From contig RDYN01000051.1 of assembly GCA_004293365.1 (NCBI GenBank), positions 1 to 64,000 on the forward strand: DNA of 64,000 nucleotides, written 5' to 3'. Positions 35,645-44,634 of this stretch are shown in pieces; the stretch's first letter is position 1, and every line of letters begins with the position of its first letter. A model generated the notes under the pieces. That model was given only the letters and a program-made list of their open reading frames with translations. It searched no databases and was not told the origin of the DNA. The stretch comes from Oscillatoriales cyanobacterium (GTDB lineage: Bacteria; Cyanobacteriota; Cyanobacteriia; Cyanobacteriales; Microcoleaceae). Made by a program: the position numbers and the translations under genes.

Positions 35645-35916
35645 ATAATTGCTTCCTTAATGATTTTCAAAATGTCATCGCTAATATAGCGCGGAGATTT
35701 CATGTAAAGTTTATCTTTTTCCAGTTCCAATACCTGCTCGATAATTTGTCGGACTTCCGGCGGCGCGCTGGTAATTGGTTGCTGTACGTCGCTCAAGTCT
35801 TTGTCCGCGTGATAACCGGAACGCTTTTCTGCTAAAATGGCGATCGGTACTGGTGCGATCGCACTATCTTCATATCTAAAAGCCATAATCAGATTTTCAT
35901 TTAGATTTTCAGTCAT
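35641..35916 (-). CDS. Small hypothetical partner of the SMC-like ATPase
   Basis: 91 residues (81 from the second ATG, MAFRYEDSAIAPVPI). No domain recognised; Pro-rich middle and a basic/hydrophobic helical C-terminus (YISDDILKIIKEAII). The ATGA overlap with the ATPase start implies tight coupling and probably equimolar synthesis, as for a complex subunit. Confidence 0.7.
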   Translation of the reverse strand: MTENLNENLIMAFRYEDSAIAPVPIAILAEKRSGYHADKDLSDVQQPITSAPPEVRQIIEQVLELEKDKLYMKSPRYISDDILKIIKEAII

Positions 35917-36267
35917 AGGAAGAAGGAAGAAGGAAGAAGGAAGTTCGGCAACGAGCGGTGTACGGGATGTAACGGATGTAACGGATGTAACGGATAGAAG
36001 GAAGAATGCTTATAGAGTTTGCTTTTGAGTTATCTGTATTTGACGTTTAATTAGGTGGATTTACTTATTTCTTTACCCAAATTAAAAACTACAGGGCTTT
36101 TGCATGGCCTAGAAACCCGGTTTCTACGAGTTTTGCTCTCCCCTCACGAGATATTTAGGAAGAAACCGGGTTTCTGAGGTCGCAAGTGCGATCGCAAACT
36201 CAACTAACCACTCAAACTGCAATAAAATAATTCTATCTTTTTAAGATAAACCGAACCTGAATAAATG
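35917..36267. repeat. Repeat-rich spacer between the helicase and the small gene
   Basis: 351 nt. GGAAGAAGGAAGAAGG (35919-35942), GGATGTAACGGATGTAACGG (35959-35990) with ATAGAAGGAAG after it, then two AGAAACCCGGTTTCT-type palindromes (36109-36123, 36160-36175). The same GGAAG / GTAACGG / AGAAGGAAG block is found inside egtB at 47408-47490. Confidence 0.85.
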
Positions 36268-37671
36268 TCAAATATCTAACAGCCCGTAACGCCTTTGAAT
36301 TTGCAGCAATTTCACCCTAGCTTCCCCAGCATTGTCAGCTAAATCGGCAAATTCTAAGAAGCGCTTCAACTCTTTTCGCAGCAGATTTCGCTCAACTTCT
36401 AAGGTTTCTCGACCCAAATCTGGAGGCAAAACTATCATGTCAAATAAAGTTGCCCTTTCCTTCCCCGGATGCGGCCGCAAAATGCGGCCCCGGCGCTGAA
36501 CAAACTGGCGCGGATTGCTGCTGCTTGCTAAAATTACAGCATGGCGAATTGCTGGAATATCAACGCCTTCATCCAAACAGCGAATTGCTACTAAACCTTG
36601 CAATTCTCCGCTTTCAAATTGTTGGCGCAATCGTTCTCTTTCTGCTACCGGAGTCGCCGCCGTATAAGTGTTAACTCGGTAGCCTAATTCTGAACCCAAT
36701 AATTTCGCGGTTTCTGTTAGTTGGCGGTTGTTGCTGCGGCGCGCACCTGATTCCATCGCACCGTCGCCGCAGTAAAATAATGTATGGGCTGTGTCGAGAC
36801 GGTGCATCATTAATTCTCGCAACGCTGTTAGTTTATTAGCTGCCGCCCCAATCAACCTAGCCCGCTGCATTAATAAAGTTGTTAAAGCATCATTTTGTTC
36901 TACTTTTTCCTCGCCCCACAGCGCCCAGCCAATTTTTTTAGTTAAGTAGGAATATTTGCGGGTTTCGGATGCGGTCAATTCGACTAAAATCGGATAGTAT
37001 AAATAATGTACTAATGCTTTTTGGCGGATGGCGTCGGCTAAGGTGAGTTCCGGCTGCAAAACAGGGCCGAAATAATCTAAAATAGCTTCGGTTCCTTGTT
37101 CGTCGAAGTGTCTTTCTGGGGTGGCGGAAAGGGCGAGGCACAGTCCAATATTTCGCGGCAAACTTTCTCCTAAACGGGGCGCGCCTAAGTTGTGAACTTC
37201 GTCTCCAATAATTAGGGTTTTTTCGGGGAAATAGCGGATTTGCGATCGCAAGCTATCCAACATTAATGTAGCGTTAGTTGTGATAATTGTCAGAAATAGT
37301 CCCTTGCCCGTTAGCGAAGCCCTCGAAGAGGCTCGCACTTCATACAAACCCGCCGCTAGCTTATTTTGCCAACTGCGGGCGCTATCAAAGGCCAAAATAG
37401 GTTTTAAACCAAATTTCTCCGATTCGCGCGCCCACTGATTCACCAGATGGCAGTACGGGCAAATTACGAGCAGGACTTGCAGGTTAATTTTATTGTACAA
37501 TTCAGTGGCGATCGCCAGCGCAGTAATCGTCTTGCCGCTACCCGTCGCCATCTTCAGCGTACCGCGTCCCTGATTGGCAAACCAATTATCAACCGCCTGT
37601 TGCTGATACTGCCGCAATTGCAGCGATGGCGGCATCCTCGGAAACCCAGATTGCGAATGATTAGCCGCCAT
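36268..37671 (-). CDS. DEAD/DEAH-box helicase of the DNA phosphorothioation restriction type
   Basis: 467 residues. Motifs are Q-region LRLRQYQQQAVDNW-like (LQLRQYQQQAVDNW), Walker A MATGSGKT (41-48), DEVH (157-160), LSATPER (181-187) and RCLDEGVDIPAI...QRRGRILRP (motif VI). Size and placement match the family named DNA phosphorothioation system restriction enzyme (TIGR04095 as I remember it), found with dnd genes. No nuclease domain is seen, so cleavage would need a partner such as the adjacent ATPase module or a Uma2/HNH protein. Residues about 113-121 (VRASSRASL region) come from an in-frame palindromic repeat at 37311-37336. Confidence 0.85.
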   Translation of the reverse strand: MAANHSQSGFPRMPPSLQLRQYQQQAVDNWFANQGRGTLKMATGSGKTITALAIATELYNKINLQVLLVICPYCHLVNQWARESEKFGLKPILAFDSARSWQNKLAAGLYEVRASSRASLTGKGLFLTIITTNATLMLDSLRSQIRYFPEKTLIIGDEVHNLGAPRLGESLPRNIGLCLALSATPERHFDEQGTEAILDYFGPVLQPELTLADAIRQKALVHYLYYPILVELTASETRKYSYLTKKIGWALWGEEKVEQNDALTTLLMQRARLIGAAANKLTALRELMMHRLDTAHTLFYCGDGAMESGARRSNNRQLTETAKLLGSELGYRVNTYTAATPVAERERLRQQFESGELQGLVAIRCLDEGVDIPAIRHAVILASSSNPRQFVQRRGRILRPHPGKERATLFDMIVLPPDLGRETLEVERNLLRKELKRFLEFADLADNAGEARVKLLQIQRRYGLLDI

Positions 37672-37732
37672 TGCGATTCACCTTTAAATGCCGTTAGATG
37701 CAACATTACCCCGATTCAACTGTAACTCATTT

Positions 37733-38302
37733 CTAACTAAAAATTAACAGCTCAAACAAATTTGCCGCCGACAATTGCAAATCCGACAGCACATCAAGTA
37801 CGGGTAAAACATCTTCATTCTCTTTAATCTCAGGTTCCTGCTGCGGTTTAAAAACCATTACCAATTCTTCTTCCGGGTCTATCAGCCAACCTAATTTAGT
37901 ATGATTCTTGAGGCAAAACAGAATCTTATTAATTACGCGAGTTGAACTTTGCTCCGGCGATAAAATCTCAATTGTCCAATCCGGTGCAATTTCAAACCTA
38001 TTTTCAATTTTTCCCTGAGAATTCAGAGGAATGCGCGACCACTCGAATACTGCGATATCTGGAACAATAGAACGTCCATCAAAAGAGCAGCGCAATTCTG
38101 GAAAAGCATAAGCCAACTTCTGAGGTTTGCCAACTTGATTGATAACAGATGGAAACTCGAATTGTAACGTGCTGTGTTTTCCTTGGGGCATAGCTTTTTG
38201 ATAAATTTGACCGTCAACATACTCGCTAGCCGGCTTAGTTTCTGGAAGCAGCAAAAACTCTTCCAGGGAAATCTTGGACGGAGACTGAATTGACGTTAGC
38301 AT
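37733..38302 (-). CDS. Uma2-family putative endonuclease
   Basis: 189 residues. SLEEFLLLPETKPASEYVDG, QIYQKAMPQGKHS, VPDIAVFEWSRIP, WTIEILSPEQSSTRV and GWLIDPEEELVMVF are the Uma2 motifs (D, E-x-L...). It is closely related to the Uma2 protein at 62963-63526 and different from the one at 32932. Its link to the Dnd block may be only positional. Confidence 0.88.
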   Translation of the reverse strand: MLTSIQSPSKISLEEFLLLPETKPASEYVDGQIYQKAMPQGKHSTLQFEFPSVINQVGKPQKLAYAFPELRCSFDGRSIVPDIAVFEWSRIPLNSQGKIENRFEIAPDWTIEILSPEQSSTRVINKILFCLKNHTKLGWLIDPEEELVMVFKPQQEPEIKENEDVLPVLDVLSDLQLSAANLFELLIFS

Positions 38303-38326
38303 AAGCGATTAAACCCTCAAAAACTC

Positions 38327-38770
38327 TTAAAAATTAACATCGCCGTCAGTTTCCCAATCAGGACAACTGTCCGATTCCACACCAGTAGGGTGCATCGCAC
38401 AAACCAACAAATTTCCGCCGTAAACTTGACCGTGATAGTTCATACAACCGCGACAAACCGGATGCTGCGTTGGCGAAGGGTCTACATAAGTCACAAACGA
38501 TGAATCTATCTCATCAAAATCAGGCTCAAAGTCCCGGCAAATTTCGATTATTGGTTCGAGAAATTCATTTAAATAACCATCAAATTCATTTAAATAACCA
38601 TCAACTTCAACAATCAGGTTATTTTGTACTTGTTCTGTAAACTCTTCCGAAATTTTTGCCAAAACGTCCAGCATTTCGACAAACTCTTCGCCGATATCGG
38701 TGAAAAAATGCTCTACTTCAGAAACAGCATTTTCCATTACTTCAAAAAAATCTTTAGACCAATCTTCCAT
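38327..38770 (-). CDS. Conserved hypothetical protein with C-terminal Cys motif
   Basis: 147 residues: an acidic helical N-terminus (1-95) with a near-exact internal duplication GYLNEFDGYLNEF, then CRGCMNYHGQVYGGNLLVCA and CPDW, a CxxC...C...C pattern that may bind a metal. It is a recognisable cyanobacterial hypothetical type; function unknown. The Cys pattern loosely recalls the small proteins at 2520-4138 but no real homology is claimed. Confidence 0.7.
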   Translation of the reverse strand: MEDWSKDFFEVMENAVSEVEHFFTDIGEEFVEMLDVLAKISEEFTEQVQNNLIVEVDGYLNEFDGYLNEFLEPIIEICRDFEPDFDEIDSSFVTYVDPSPTQHPVCRGCMNYHGQVYGGNLLVCAMHPTGVESDSCPDWETDGDVNF

Positions 38771-38905
38771 GAATTTGACAGCTTGCTATTGCAAAATATT
38801 TAACAAATAAGTGCAGTCAGCCTCAGGCGAAGCGATCGCACCTACTTTCAATTCTATTACCTATTGCAGTATATCCGCCCACATCTGACAGAGAAGATAT
38901 TCAAA

Positions 38906-38939
38906 AAGGGAACTCAAGATTATTATCCTGAGTTCCCTT
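38906..38939 (-). terminator. Intrinsic terminator of the phasin-like gene
   Basis: AAGGGAACTCA and TGAGTTCCCTT form an 11-bp stem; on the minus strand TTTTT follows the stem directly. It lies 30 bp after the phasin-like stop. Confidence 0.8.
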
Positions 38940-38968
38940 CATGCTTTGCTGTGGGAGCTTTTTGCAGC

Positions 38969-39352
38969 TTAATCGCGCTTGAGCCGCCGCAATTCATCTT
39001 GTAAATTCTGTACCTGTTCGCGGAGCTTGTCTACGCCGCCGGTGTCTTTAGTTTCTTTTGCAGAAACTTCTTCTTCCTCAGAAACAATTTCAATCCGCCG
39101 AGGTTCAGCCGGTTTTTTGTCCCCAGCCGCTTCTACAGGCGGTTGCTGCTGCTGAGCTTGTTGAACCATATCATCAACAAAGCGGCGGGCTTCTTCTGTT
39201 GACATCTCACCGCGCTTCACCAATTCATCTGCCAGCTTTTGGGCTTCAGTCCGCAATTCAGTTAACTTGCTGCCAGCTTTTTCACCAGCGTAGGAAGCTA
39301 GCCCGACACCAAGGTAAACTGCTTTCTGTAAAATATCTCCGAAACCAGGCAT
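38969..39352 (-). CDS. Phasin-like coiled-coil protein
   Basis: 127 residues. LQKAVYLGVGLASYAGEKAG, LRTEAQKLADELVKRGEMST and EEARRFVDDMV resemble the phasin/poly(hydroxyalkanoate)-granule-associated family. A Gln/Pro/Glu linker (85-105) and a C-terminal coiled coil (LREQVQNLQDELRRLKRD) follow. No PHA genes are adjacent, so a granule role is only family-based. A terminator follows. Confidence 0.8.
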   Translation of the reverse strand: MPGFGDILQKAVYLGVGLASYAGEKAGSKLTELRTEAQKLADELVKRGEMSTEEARRFVDDMVQQAQQQQPPVEAAGDKKPAEPRRIEIVSEEEEVSAKETKDTGGVDKLREQVQNLQDELRRLKRD

Positions 39353-39373
39353 AGGAACTACACCTCATAAAAC

Positions 39374-39470
39374 AGGGTGAACCGGAGACCACGCCTATTA
39401 CAAGCATCCCGTGTTGCTGCTACCTTCCGGTCCTGACAAGATTTGGGCGTTGGAATCGCGTGGGGCCAGT
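39374..39470 (-). ncRNA. ffs: Signal recognition particle RNA, small bacterial type
   Basis: The minus strand reads TGGCCCCACGCGATTCC, GTCAGGACCGGAAGGTAGCA, GCAACACGGGATGCTTG and GTCTCCGGTTCACCC. The GTCAGG-CCGGAAGG-AGCAGC tetraloop/asymmetric-loop region is the hallmark of 4.5S SRP RNA, which binds Ffh. The ends are approximate to a few bases. It lies between the phasin-like and YciI genes. Confidence 0.92.
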
Positions 39471-39495
39471 TCATTTATGAGTATAGCACAGTTAT

Positions 39496-39762
39496 TTATT
39501 CTTCAACCACACACCAGTGATAAATTTCATAAACAACGCAACCGTTCTTCACCAGGGGGTCTTCAGCGACGATCGCCTTTGCCTCATCCATCGAACCCGC
39601 CTCAAACATCAACATACCGCCGCCCCGCCTCGCCCAGTAGCCAGTTTTCGCTCGGTGTCCTTTAGAAATCAAATCTCGGACATAAGCTCTGTGAGCTGGC
39701 ACGTACTGGTCAAAGACAGGCTTTTCGACAATTCCCTGCTCAATTTTGACAAACCAAGGCAT
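39496..39762 (-). CDS. YciI-family protein
   Basis: 88 residues. PWFVKIEQGI, RPxHRAY-type VPAHRAYVRDL, GGGMLMFEAGSMDEAKAIVA and EDPLVKNGCVVYEI match the YciI dimeric alpha/beta-barrel fold with the conserved His and Asp. The biochemical role is unclear across the family. It lies just upstream of the SRP RNA gene on the same strand. Confidence 0.9.
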   Translation of the reverse strand: MPWFVKIEQGIVEKPVFDQYVPAHRAYVRDLISKGHRAKTGYWARRGGGMLMFEAGSMDEAKAIVAEDPLVKNGCVVYEIYHWCVVEE

Positions 39763-39890
39763 TTTAAATTTTAGATTTTAGATTTTGGATTTTGGATTGT
39801 AGATTGGGAATGGGGTTTTTGGTACGGCGCAGTGAGTAAATACTCGATCGCCCGTACTCCACCGTTCCTTCCTCACTGCGATGCTATCCT

Positions 39891-40472
39891 ATGAACCCGT
39901 CAAAACAGCGATTTTTTATTGCTTTAGTGCCCCCTCCGGATCTTCAAAACCACATAACTCAGATTAAACTGTATTTTGCCGAACACTACAACAGCCGCGG
40001 TGCGTTGAACTCGCCGCCCCACATCACGCTACAACCTACTTTTGAATGGCCAGCGGCGGATGTTCCCAAATTAGAGGAAAGCTTGAAGCGCTTTTCGGCA
40101 AACCGGCAGCCAATTCCCGTTACTCTATCAGGTTTTGCAGCTTTCGCGCCCCGCGTCATTTACGCCGGTGTCGTCAAATCGCCCCAATTACTGGAGATGC
40201 AAACAGATTTGATGAGTTATGTCGCGGCAAAATTGGGAATTGTCGATCGCATTTCTCAGACTCGCCCATTTGTACCGCACATGACTGTAGCCTTTCGCGA
40301 TTTAACAAAGGAGAATTTTCAAACTGCTTGGCTGGAATCCGCAGCGCGCGAACTCCACTTTGAGTTTACCGCTGCGGAGTTAACTTTGTTAGTGCATGAT
40401 GGCAGTCGCTGGAATATCAGCCAGCAGTTTCCGCTTGGCGCTGAACCTGCAACAATTATAAATCAATTCTGA
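39891..40472 (+). CDS. thpR: RNA 2',3'-cyclic phosphodiesterase, 2H family
   Basis: 193 residues. FFIALVPPPDLQ, the two HxT motifs PHITL (about 44) and PHMTV (about 128) and the C-terminal LTLLVHDGSRWNI are diagnostic of the ThpR/2'-5' RNA ligase family. It opens 2',3'-cyclic phosphates on RNA ends. Length is normal. Confidence 0.92.
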   Translation: MNPSKQRFFIALVPPPDLQNHITQIKLYFAEHYNSRGALNSPPHITLQPTFEWPAADVPKLEESLKRFSANRQPIPVTLSGFAAFAPRVIYAGVVKSPQLLEMQTDLMSYVAAKLGIVDRISQTRPFVPHMTVAFRDLTKENFQTAWLESAARELHFEFTAAELTLLVHDGSRWNISQQFPLGAEPATIINQF

Positions 40473-40552
40473 AAACTCTTCCTTCTCTACTCTTTCTTCG
40501 CGTACTTCGCGTCTTCTTGCTTTCGTTTATCCCCAAAAAAATTGTTATAGGT

Positions 40553-40734
40553 TCGTAGTGAGGACTTTAGTCCGCAGGATTTTAGAAGGACTAAAGTCCT
40601 CACTACAAACCTGGTTATAGGTTCGTAGTGAGGACTTTAGTCGACTAAAGTCCTCACTACAAACCTGGTTATAGGTTCGTAGTGAGGACTTTAGTCCGCA
40701 GGATTTTTAGAAGGACTAAAGTCCTCACTACGAA
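40553..40734. repeat. Three tandem GTTCGTAGTGAGGACTTTAG palindromes
   Basis: Three hairpin units (about 40553-40614, 40618-40670, 40674-40734), each with an arm, a short loop and the inverse arm. The middle unit has lost its loop. The outermost arms can also pair. Same family as 19050-19106 and 48381-48441. Confidence 0.9.
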
Positions 40735-40761
40735 CGTGTTTAAATTTCAATGTAAAATAGA

Positions 40762-41448
40762 TTAGCGATCGCGCCGAGGGGGACTGGCAAGTGCCACAGT
40801 TCCGTAAACCGAAATTCCCGACTCTTTCAGAGTTTTAATTGCCGACTTAACCGTAGTACCGCTAGTGTAAATATCATCAACTAACAAAACTCGATCGCGC
40901 GGGAGACGGCGCCGAAAATCTTTCCCCAAAATTAAAGCATCTTTCATTTCAGCTTTTCGCTGCTGTGCTGTCAGAGCGAATAAAGCCTGAGTATTTTTCA
41001 CCCGCTCCAAACCGTGCCGCTGCAAAGGCAAACCAGTCAGCTCGCAAAAACTTTCCGCCAAAAGTTCCGCTTGGTTAAAACCGCGTTCCTTGACCTTTGA
41101 TTTGTGCATGGGAATCGGTACAACTGTTAAATTGTCAATAGCTAATTCCGGAAAACTCAGCCAAGATTCTGCCAGCCAGCCGCCGAGAGGTTTCGCTAAT
41201 TGCGGGTTGCCTTCATATTTTAAAGCTGCGATCGCCCGTTTGAGAGTCCCGCCGTACTCCCCCCACACAAAAACACGCTGCTGTGAATCCCAACATCGAC
41301 CGGGATCCGGTAGCTGACAGCGCTGAAGTTGCTTGTAGCAGTACCCGCAAAACTCTTCCGTGGCCGATCGCTGACAAAGAGGACAGTTAGACTTAAGAAA
41401 TAGATTGAGAAAAGATTTGACCAATCCCGTCCATTTTCGCTTGTTCAT
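40762..41448 (-). CDS. comF: ComF-family phosphoribosyltransferase-like protein
   Basis: 228 residues with an N-terminal zinc ribbon (CPLCQRS...CGYC) and a PRTase domain with the PRPP motif VLLVDDIYTSGTTVKSA. ComF is needed for DNA uptake in transformable bacteria and links to recombination repair proteins; many cyanobacteria are naturally competent. The last line of the gene is normal (VALASPPRRDR). Confidence 0.92.
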   Translation of the reverse strand: MNKRKWTGLVKSFLNLFLKSNCPLCQRSATEEFCGYCYKQLQRCQLPDPGRCWDSQQRVFVWGEYGGTLKRAIAALKYEGNPQLAKPLGGWLAESWLSFPELAIDNLTVVPIPMHKSKVKERGFNQAELLAESFCELTGLPLQRHGLERVKNTQALFALTAQQRKAEMKDALILGKDFRRRLPRDRVLLVDDIYTSGTTVKSAIKTLKESGISVYGTVALASPPRRDR

Positions 41449-41521
41449 CCTAAAATTGTGGTATGTGATTAATGGGAAAAACTATCAAAATTAAATCAGT
41501 TTCCAAGGACAGGCTCCCAGC

Positions 41522-43966
41522 GTGACAAACTTCTACTGGCTAGACAAAATTCAACCTTCAGACCGAGATGCAGTCGGAGAAAAAGCATTTTATTTGAGCT
41601 GTTTGCTTCAGAAAAATCATCCCGCTGTACCGGGTTTTGTCGTGCCGGCTACAACATTTTCGCAGTTTTTAGAGTCGATCGACTGGCTAGAACCGCTGTT
41701 TGCTGACTGGCCCCACTCTTCGCTACACTTGAATGTCGATGAACCCAAACAACTGCAATCGATCGCCCGCAGCATCCGCCACCAAATCCTCAGCGCCAAA
41801 CTGCCAGATACACTGCTCTCTAGCCTACAGTCTGCTGTTGCCCAACTCAACTCCCAAGCCTTAATTTTTCGCCCTTCCCTGACTTCGTGGAACCCGAAAA
41901 CAACCGGAATCCTGGAATCTCACGCAGTAGGCGCCGAACCACAAGCCATTGAGGCCGGACTCAAACAAGCTTGGGCAGAAATCTTCAGAGCCCGAAGTCT
42001 ATTTTACTGGCAGCGGTGCGGCATGAAGATACAGCAAATCAATCCCGCAGTTTTGGTGCAGCCAATCTTCCCAGCCATCGCCGCAGGTGAGGTGAAAACT
42101 AACTGCGGTGCAGCCTGGGAAATCCAAGCCACCAGAGGTTTGGGAATGTCCCTCGCTCGGGGAGAAACCATCCCCGATTACTATCAAGTGCAGCCGGAAA
42201 CAGGGGCGGTTAACTTCCAGCGGCTCGGTTACAAAACATTAGCGTACCATCTCAAAGCGGACGAGGAGAAATCGAAAAAAAAACCGCAGGTAGAGAATTG
42301 GAAAAGCCGAAAAATTACCAATTCTGCATTGTTAATTCCCGATTTTGCTGGCAGTTGCGTGGAAGTTTTGGCGCTGGGAGAGAAATCGCAAACTGAATAC
42401 GTTTTAGACGAATTGCAACTGCAAAAGCTCATTGAATTGAGCAAAAAAGTAATCGCCGAATTTGAGTCGGATTTAATCTTGGAGTGGACGCTCAACCAGA
42501 CAGCAAACAGTGGCGAACCGCAGTTTTATTTCACTCAACTTCGTCTTTTGCCACGGGAAAAAATCGCGCCGGCACCGGAAAAAGCGATCGCCCAAACCAG
42601 AACTCCTGCTATCCTCAAAGGTTTGGCCGCCGCCTCAGGAAAAGCCGAAGCAATTGCCCAAGTTATGACTAATTCCCACCCCGAAAACGCCCAATTCTTA
42701 GCCGGAAGCATTTTGGTAGCCCGCACAATCGATCCGAATTGGCTGCCTTGGTTGAAAGTTGCTGCTGGGATAGTTGCCGAACAAGGAGGCATGACAGGCC
42801 ACGGTGCCATTTTAGCGAGAGAATTGGGGATTCCCGCTGTTGTGGGAGTTACCGGGGCGACTCGGGCGATCGCCTCGGGCGATGCGGTGTTGGTAGACGG
42901 CGATAGCGGGGAAGTTTTTGCCCTCGCCCCACATCCGGCGATCGACACCGCAGACAGCAACCCCCTTCAGGAAACGCCAAACAATGCGGATACTTACAGT
43001 ACAGCAGCAAAAATGTCAATAGCTAATTATCAATCTTCAACATCAGAGCGATCGACCAATCCCGCATCCTTACCGCGAGGGACACAATCTCCCGAATATG
43101 TTTGGGGCGCGCCCACAGCAACTCAACTGCTGGTTAATGTCAGCCAAACAAGTTCGATCGATCGCCTCAGAAATCTGCCCATCGACGGCATCGGATTGCT
43201 GCGATCGGAATTGATGGCATTGGAAGCTTTGGACTGTCAAAACCCCAAAATTTGGCTGCAACACGGCCAACAATCGGAATTTGTCGATCGCATGGCAGAT
43301 TGTCTCAGCTTATTTGCTGCTGCGGTGGCGCCGCACCCGGTATTTTATCGCTCTCTCGACTTGCGCGATTCAGGAGCTCACGGCAGTTTCAGCGATACCT
43401 TTGAACCGGAGTTATTTGATTGGGAGTTGTCCGTACTTCAAAAAGTCTGCGAGTCTGGCCATACAAATGTCAATTTAATTTTGCCTTTCGTGCGCTCTGT
43501 GGACGAGTTTGTCTACTGCCGCCAGCGCTTAGAAACTATTTGGAAAAATCGGCCCGATCAATTTCAAATGTGGATTATGGCGGAAGTTCCTTCGGTGTTG
43601 TTTTTATTGCCAGATTACGTCAAAGCCGGAGTTCAAGGAATTTCCATCGGTACCAACGATTTAACTCAGTTTCTGTTAGGCATTCACCGCAACTCCCAAC
43701 AAATAGCAGGTGGTTTCAACGGGCGCGATCGAGCAGTGATGAGGGCGATCGAGCAATTAATCCAACAAGCCAGGGCTGCGGGCATTCCTTGCTCGATTTG
43801 TGGCGATGCTCCAGCTTTGTATCCCGAAACAGTTGAATCCTTGGTGCGGTGGGGGATTTCGTCTATTTCGGTGAATGTCGATACTGTAGAACAGACTTGC
43901 AGGGCGATCGCCCGTGCGGAACAGCGCCTGTTGCTAGATGCCGCGCGAGCGATCGTTAACAATTAA
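41522..43966 (+). CDS. Phosphoenolpyruvate synthase-like protein with divergent ATP-grasp domain
   Basis: 814 residues from GTG 41522. The three PEP-utilising domains are present: an N-terminal PPDK_N/ATP-grasp-like domain (1-350), a swivelling phosphohistidine domain (GGMTGHGAILARELGIPAVV), and a C-terminal PEP/pyruvate barrel (GIGLLRSELMALE, VFYRSLDLR, SIGTNDLTQFLLGIHR, CSICGDAP). The usual RSSAxxED of the ATP-grasp reads FRPSLTSWN here, and the domain is otherwise weakly conserved. It may not be a true ppsA; it could be a specialised or regulatory paralogue. Confidence 0.8.
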   Translation: MTNFYWLDKIQPSDRDAVGEKAFYLSCLLQKNHPAVPGFVVPATTFSQFLESIDWLEPLFADWPHSSLHLNVDEPKQLQSIARSIRHQILSAKLPDTLLSSLQSAVAQLNSQALIFRPSLTSWNPKTTGILESHAVGAEPQAIEAGLKQAWAEIFRARSLFYWQRCGMKIQQINPAVLVQPIFPAIAAGEVKTNCGAAWEIQATRGLGMSLARGETIPDYYQVQPETGAVNFQRLGYKTLAYHLKADEEKSKKKPQVENWKSRKITNSALLIPDFAGSCVEVLALGEKSQTEYVLDELQLQKLIELSKKVIAEFESDLILEWTLNQTANSGEPQFYFTQLRLLPREKIAPAPEKAIAQTRTPAILKGLAAASGKAEAIAQVMTNSHPENAQFLAGSILVARTIDPNWLPWLKVAAGIVAEQGGMTGHGAILARELGIPAVVGVTGATRAIASGDAVLVDGDSGEVFALAPHPAIDTADSNPLQETPNNADTYSTAAKMSIANYQSSTSERSTNPASLPRGTQSPEYVWGAPTATQLLVNVSQTSSIDRLRNLPIDGIGLLRSELMALEALDCQNPKIWLQHGQQSEFVDRMADCLSLFAAAVAPHPVFYRSLDLRDSGAHGSFSDTFEPELFDWELSVLQKVCESGHTNVNLILPFVRSVDEFVYCRQRLETIWKNRPDQFQMWIMAEVPSVLFLLPDYVKAGVQGISIGTNDLTQFLLGIHRNSQQIAGGFNGRDRAVMRAIEQLIQQARAAGIPCSICGDAPALYPETVESLVRWGISSISVNVDTVEQTCRAIARAEQRLLLDAARAIVNN

Positions 43967-44187
43967 CCAGCGTCCCCCGAACCCTGCACAAAAATTATTA
44001 TTCCGATCCAAACAGCAACAATATTTAACCGTGATTACAAAAACCCAGTTTCTGCATAGATATATCGCCTTCCATCCTTGAGTTGTTCAGTGATACCGCA
44101 TTTGGAAACCTAAACTCTCAATTAAAAACATCAGCTTTTCAAGCTAGCATAGAAATATCACCCACACTTGACCCGGAGGTACAAAGA

Positions 44188-44634
44188 ATGAAATTAAAAA
44201 TTATTGCAACCGCAGCAATACTCGCCGCCCTCGGCTGTCTGCATCCCCATCCAGCATTATCTCAACCTGCAACTGACGGCGGGACAAAACCCGGATTCTG
44301 GCAACCTCAAGCACAGATTGACAATACTCGCAACATTACCCTGACACTGTTAAATGAAACCGGATTAAACCTAGAATACGGTCAATCAGGTGTCGCCTTG
44401 TCATCCTTACCAGTTGGAGCTAGCAAAAACATCCTGGTTCGCGTCAGCAACCGCACCGGAGACATTGCCAATATTCCGATTAATGTCAAAGGAGGAACCA
44501 CAACTTTGAAATACGACTATAACGTTGATGCCAAGGAAAACATTGTGACGGTTCGCATCAGCACATCAGACGGCCGCACTAGGCAAGATCGGTCAGTTTA
44601 TATTGATGAAAAAGGGCGAATTTACTCTTTCTAA
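44188..44634 (+). CDS. Secreted hypothetical protein
   Basis: 148 residues from ATG 44188, chosen because GGAGG lies 9 nt upstream and a clear signal peptide follows (KLKIIATAAILAALGCLHPH, cleavage near ALSQ). The frame is open from 44083 but that part has no leader-like character. The mature part is a beta-rich domain (ITLTLLNETGLNLEYGQSGV) with no named family. Likely periplasmic. Confidence 0.75.
   Translation: MKLKIIATAAILAALGCLHPHPALSQPATDGGTKPGFWQPQAQIDNTRNITLTLLNETGLNLEYGQSGVALSSLPVGASKNILVRVSNRTGDIANIPINVKGGTTTLKYDYNVDAKENIVTVRISTSDGRTRQDRSVYIDEKGRIYSF

Noticed and set aside
42484-43836. Plus and minus frames inside the PEP-synthase-like gene
   Set aside because: Shadows; composition and lack of starts do not support them.
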